Assembly: GCF_000685275.1 (NCBI RefSeq) | Contig: NZ_ARYK01000005.1 | Coordinates: forward strand, 124,001 to 188,000 | DNA: 64,000 nt | From: Hyphomonas johnsonii MHS-2 | Lineage (GTDB): Bacteria > Pseudomonadota > Alphaproteobacteria > Caulobacterales > Hyphomonadaceae | Reading direction: 5' to 3' | Shown here: positions 61,395 through 64,000 of the stretch, in pieces | How the letters are laid out: the number at the start of each line of letters is the position of its first letter | Position numbering within the stretch: position 1 is the stretch's first letter | Made by a program: the position numbers and the translations under genes | Notes under the pieces: generated by a model | Databases searched by the model: none | The model's input: the letters and a program-made list of their open reading frames with translations, nothing else | What the model was told of the DNA's origin: nothing

Positions 61395-62081
61395 TTACGG
61401 CTGCAGCCGGTAGCCGCCCGCATCGGTCAGCAACAGGCGCGCATTGGCCGGGTCCGGCTCAACCTTCTGCCGCAGGCGGTAGATATGCGTTTCCAGCGTG
61501 TGCGTCGTCACGGCGGCATTATAACCCCAGACTTCCGACAGCAATTCCTCGCGCGCCACCGGCTTGCCGCCGGCCCGGTAGAGGTATTTCAGGATATTGG
61601 TTTCCTTCTCCGTCAGCCGCACCTTGCGGCCTTCCGACGTCACCAGCAGCTTCATCGACGGGCGGAAATCATACGGCCCGATCTGGAAGGTCGCGTCCTC
61701 TGACTGTTCGAAACTGCGCAGGTGCGCCCGCACCCGCGCCAGCAGGACGGAAAACTTGAACGGCTTGGTGACATAATCATTTGCCCCGGAATCCAGACCC
61801 AGGATCGTGTCGGCATCGCCGTCCTGGCCGGTCAGCATGATGATCGGCGCCCGAACGCCCTGTCGCCGCATCAGCTTGCAGGCTTCGCGCCCGTCCAGGT
61901 CCGGCATTTCAATGTCCAGCAGGATCATGTCGAGCCGCTCGGCCGAAGCCGCCGCCACGCCATCACGGGCATTCGCCGCCTGCAGCGTTTCAAAGCCGTC
62001 ATGCAGCTCGAACTGTTCGGCCAGCGCTTCGCGCAGGTCGTCGTCATCATCCACCAGCAGGATCCGTTTCTTGACTGACAT
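61395..62081 (-). CDS. OmpR-family response regulator, CenR-like
   Basis: 228 aa: receiver domain (1-120) with acidic pocket DDDDD (11-15), phosphoacceptor Asp56 in ILLDIEMPD and Lys106 in VTKPFK. A winged-helix DNA-binding domain (about 130-228) includes VTTHTLETHIYRLRQKVE. The very high similarity to the alphaproteobacterial CenR group (envelope regulator, often essential) is my recollection, not a search. No histidine kinase gene is adjacent. ATG 62081 follows GGAGC. Divergent from an L,D-transpeptidase gene. Confidence 0.85.
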   Translation of the reverse strand: MSVKKRILLVDDDDDLREALAEQFELHDGFETLQAANARDGVAAASAERLDMILLDIEMPDLDGREACKLMRRQGVRAPIIMLTGQDGDADTILGLDSGANDYVTKPFKFSVLLARVRAHLRSFEQSEDATFQIGPYDFRPSMKLLVTSEGRKVRLTEKETNILKYLYRAGGKPVAREELLSEVWGYNAAVTTHTLETHIYRLRQKVEPDPANARLLLTDAGGYRLQP

Positions 62082-62110
62082 CAAGGCGCTCCGTTCTTTT
62101 CCAATCACTG

Positions 62111-62158
62111 CCTTGCACATATCCAAGACAACACCTCTTGTCATAAGTATGTGCAAGG
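62111..62158. promoter_or_regulatory. Nested inverted repeats between the CenR-like gene and the L,D-transpeptidase
   Basis: CCTTGCACATA (62111-62121) and TATGTGCAAGG (62148-62158) are a perfect 11-bp pair. Inside, GACAA (62127-62131) pairs with TTGTC (62138-62142). The whole lies in the 105-nt spacer and is a candidate regulator-binding site or leader hairpin. Confidence 0.55.
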
Positions 62159-62186
62159 ATTGCGATCACAACACAGGGAGACCCGC

Positions 62187-62696
62187 GTGAACAGCCTCTT
62201 CATTGCCCGCGCCAACGGGACCTTTTCGGGCATGGATATCGCCTGCCGCTGTGCACTCGGCGCCGGGGGTGTCATCGGCGCCAACCTGAAACGCGAGGGT
62301 GACGGGGCCTCTCCCATCGGCGTCTGGCCCGTCCGGCGCCTGTACTACCGGCCCGACCGCACCCTGCCGCCTGAAACGCGCCTGCCGAAAGTGCCGCTGC
62401 GCCCGCAGGACGGCTGGTGCGACGCGCCGGACGACCCTCTCTACAACCGCCCAGTGGCCCTGCCCTACCCGGCTTCGGCCGAAAAACTCTGGCGCGCCGA
62501 CCATGTCTACAACCTGATTGTCGAGCTCGGCTACAATGACGATCCGGTCGTTCCCGGACATGGCAGCGCGATCTTTCTCCATCTCGCCCGCGAGACGTTC
62601 CAGCCGACAGAGGGCTGCATCGCCCTTGCCGAAGCGGACCTGCGGACGGTGCTGCGCTTCCTGACCCCGGATTCGCGCATCGAGATCGCGATTTAG
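62187..62696 (+). CDS. L,D-transpeptidase (YkuD) family protein
   Basis: 169 aa from GTG 62187, with GGGAGA upstream. Single YkuD domain with catalytic His125 in HGSAIF, His132 and Cys144 in TEGCIAL. Such enzymes make 3-3 peptidoglycan cross-links or attach proteins. There is no signal peptide at this start, so export is unclear; an upstream start could exist but the frame shows none. It ends sharing 3 nt with the stop of the convergent yggS-like gene. Its promoter region holds a nested inverted repeat. Confidence 0.85.
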   Translation: MNSLFIARANGTFSGMDIACRCALGAGGVIGANLKREGDGASPIGVWPVRRLYYRPDRTLPPETRLPKVPLRPQDGWCDAPDDPLYNRPVALPYPASAEKLWRADHVYNLIVELGYNDDPVVPGHGSAIFLHLARETFQPTEGCIALAEADLRTVLRFLTPDSRIEIAI

Positions 62697-63352
62697 CGCG
62701 CCCCGAACAGGGCCGAGCCAACCCGCACATGCGTCGCGCCAAACCGCGCGGCCAGTTCATAGTCACCGCTCATGCCCATCGAGAGACCCGCCAGCCCGTG
62801 TGCCCGCGCCAGCTTTGCCAACAAAGCGAAATGCGGGCCGGCCGGCTCGTCCACCGGCGGGATGCACATCAGGCCCTGCACATCGAGCCCGCAGTCCCTG
62901 ACCGCGACCTCCAGCAGTGCCGCCAGCCCGTCCGGGTGCACGCCGGCCTTTTGCGGCTCCTCGCCGGTATTCACCTGCACGAACACTGGCAGCCGCCGGC
63001 CCGCCGCCGCCATCGCCTTTGCCAGCGCCCGCGCCAGTTTCTCCCGGTCCAGCGTCTCGATCACATCGAACAGCGCGACCGCATCGGCGGCCTTGTTGGT
63101 CTGCAGCGGCCCGATCAGGTGCAGTTCGAGATCAGGATAGGCAGCGCGCCGGGTGGCCCAATGCGCCTCGGCCTCCTGCACCCTGTTTTCCCCGAACAGG
63201 CGCTGGCCGGTCGCCAGCATCGCTTCGATCTTCTCGTCCGGCTGCGTCTTGGAGACGGCAATCAGGCGCGGCGGCGGCGTCGCGGCCTTGGCCAGCGCCG
63301 CAAGAATGTCGTGGCGCTGCTTGGCAAGGGAAGGAGAAACGGTATCTGTCAT
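62693..63352 (-). CDS. YggS family PLP-binding protein (PLP homeostasis protein)
   Basis: 219-aa alanine-racemase-fold protein with PLP-lysine Lys35 in LIAVSKTQP, and later FGENRVQEAEAHW, HLIGPLQTNKA and SMGMSGDYELAA. YggS/PLPBP maintains B6 balance. The chosen start ATG 63352 gives the family N-terminus. It overlaps the start codon of the divergent thiE-like gene, so the promoter must lie in the neighbour. Confidence 0.93.
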   Translation of the reverse strand: MTDTVSPSLAKQRHDILAALAKAATPPPRLIAVSKTQPDEKIEAMLATGQRLFGENRVQEAEAHWATRRAAYPDLELHLIGPLQTNKAADAVALFDVIETLDREKLARALAKAMAAAGRRLPVFVQVNTGEEPQKAGVHPDGLAALLEVAVRDCGLDVQGLMCIPPVDEPAGPHFALLAKLARAHGLAGLSMGMSGDYELAARFGATHVRVGSALFGAR

Positions 63353-63977
63353 GGCCATGACGTTGAAACGCCAATCCTCGCAAAAGCGCAAGCTGTTCGC
63401 CGCCGCACGGATCGCCGCACGTCACCTTCCGCCCGCCCTGCCGCCGGTCCTGTTCCTGACCGATCCCGTCCGCACGCCAGACCCCGTCACGATTGCCACA
63501 ATGCTCCCGCCCGGATGGGGTGTCGTCTTCCGCCATTTCGGCGCGCCGGACGCAGCCGCCATTGCGCATCAGCTCGCGCGGGTCTGCACGGCCCGCAAGC
63601 TCAGCCTGCTGATTGCGGCCGATCCCGCCCTCGCCCTCGCTGTCGGGGCCGACGGCGTGCACTGGCCACACGCGCGGCTTGGCCAGGCTCGCCGCTGGCA
63701 CGGGCGCTTTGCCCTGATGACCGCCAGCGCCCATTCGCGGCGCGACCTCGCCGATGCGGCGGCATGCGGGATCGATGCGGCCCTGCTGTCGCAAGTCGCC
63801 GGATCACGCAGCCCGTCGGCCAGGCCACCGCTTGGCCTGCTGAAATTCCGGGAACTGGCACGCGCCGCATCCCTGCCGGTCTACGGCCTCGGCGGCGTCG
63901 ATACACGCACTGCGCCAGGTGTGGCCGGCGTCGCAGGCCTTGCCGCCATCGATTCCCTGTCAGCCGCTTTCGGCTGA
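63351..63977 (+). CDS. Thiamine phosphate synthase/TenI-like family protein
   Basis: 208-aa TIM-barrel protein resembling ThiE/TenI: VLFLTDPVRTPDPVTIATML, HFGAPDAAAIAHQLARV, LALAVGADGVHWP and the phosphate-binding end LPVYGLGGVDTRTAP. Several ThiE catalytic residues are hard to place, so it may be a ThiE-like paralogue. AAGGAGA lies 14 nt upstream of ATG 63351; ATG 63357 is also possible. The start overlaps that of the divergent yggS-like gene. Confidence 0.8.
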   Translation: MAMTLKRQSSQKRKLFAAARIAARHLPPALPPVLFLTDPVRTPDPVTIATMLPPGWGVVFRHFGAPDAAAIAHQLARVCTARKLSLLIAADPALALAVGADGVHWPHARLGQARRWHGRFALMTASAHSRRDLADAAACGIDAALLSQVAGSRSPSARPPLGLLKFRELARAASLPVYGLGGVDTRTAPGVAGVAGLAAIDSLSAAFG

Positions 63978-64000
63978 ACCGGGCATCAGGCACCACCTTC

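Overview
The window is about 64 kb of GC-rich bacterial chromosome, densely packed with genes and carrying no rRNA, tRNA, CRISPR array or intact transposon that I can see. Several signs point to an alphaproteobacterium, most likely of the Caulobacterales (Hyphomonadaceae or Hyphomonas-like). These are the gene orders rsmB-rpe-heparinase-purH, J-domain/bolA, aroK-aroB, hisB-hisH-hisA-hisF-hisE and NDUFA9-like epimerase/uppP/gltD-gltB, a CenR-like response regulator, and promoter sequences of the alphaproteobacterial general-stress sigma factor (EcfG) type. The assignment is inference from protein sequence and gene order only.

Layout. 1-7.6 kb (+): 3' part of rsmB, a glycine-zipper lipoprotein, rpe, a heparinase II/III-family protein coupled to a membrane-bound FlaA1/CapD-type nucleotide-sugar dehydratase, then purH. 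7.6-14 kb (-): a quinone-reductase-like enzyme, two small membrane proteins, an alpha/beta hydrolase, an SCP2 protein, then a TetR-led operon (TetR, SRPBCC protein, SRPBCC-VOC fusion, DUF1428 protein) with a clear palindromic operator. 14-16.6 kb (+): an orphan acyl-CoA carboxyltransferase and a DUF4349 lipoprotein. 16.6-22.6 kb (-): gltD-gltB for ammonia assimilation. 22.9-28.6 kb: uppP, a DUF2383-like stress lipoprotein, an NDUFA9-like protein, glpD, a J-domain protein, bolA, and a small secreted protein behind a perfect EcfG-type promoter. 28.6-31.6 kb (-): CNNM/CorC transporter, aroB, aroK. 31.7-40.3 kb: a 44-aa membrane peptide with a 529-aa secreted protein, cysK, xerD, small membrane proteins including a Pmp3-family protein, an HpcH/HpaI lyase, a three-gene coupled set ending in a GNAT, and a GGDEF-EAL protein.

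40.4-47.8 kb holds the histidine genes hisB, hisH, hisA, hisF and hisE, split between hisA and hisF by about 4.2 kb of accessory DNA. The last 1.9 kb of that insert is clearly AT-richer than the chromosome around it. It carries a cysteine-bearing LysM membrane protein and a TIGR02391/Ymh (HEPN-type) protein. I regard this as the strongest candidate for an undescribed, possibly defence-related, pair. 47.9-64 kb: DUF6065 and YbaK-type proteins, an aldo/keto reductase, ftsK, amtB, a UbiH-family hydroxylase, DUF971-Trm112-LON-thioredoxin/TPR genes, lolA, an xth exonuclease, a repeat-rich spacer with a tiny membrane protein, a CenR-like regulator divergent from an L,D-transpeptidase, and a head-to-head overlapping yggS/thiE-like pair.

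The themes are amino-acid and nitrogen metabolism (gltBD, amtB, his, aro, cysK), envelope building (uppP, lolA, FlaA1-like, L,D-transpeptidase, CenR-like) and stress response (two further EcfG-like promoters, before the DUF2383-like and Pmp3 genes).
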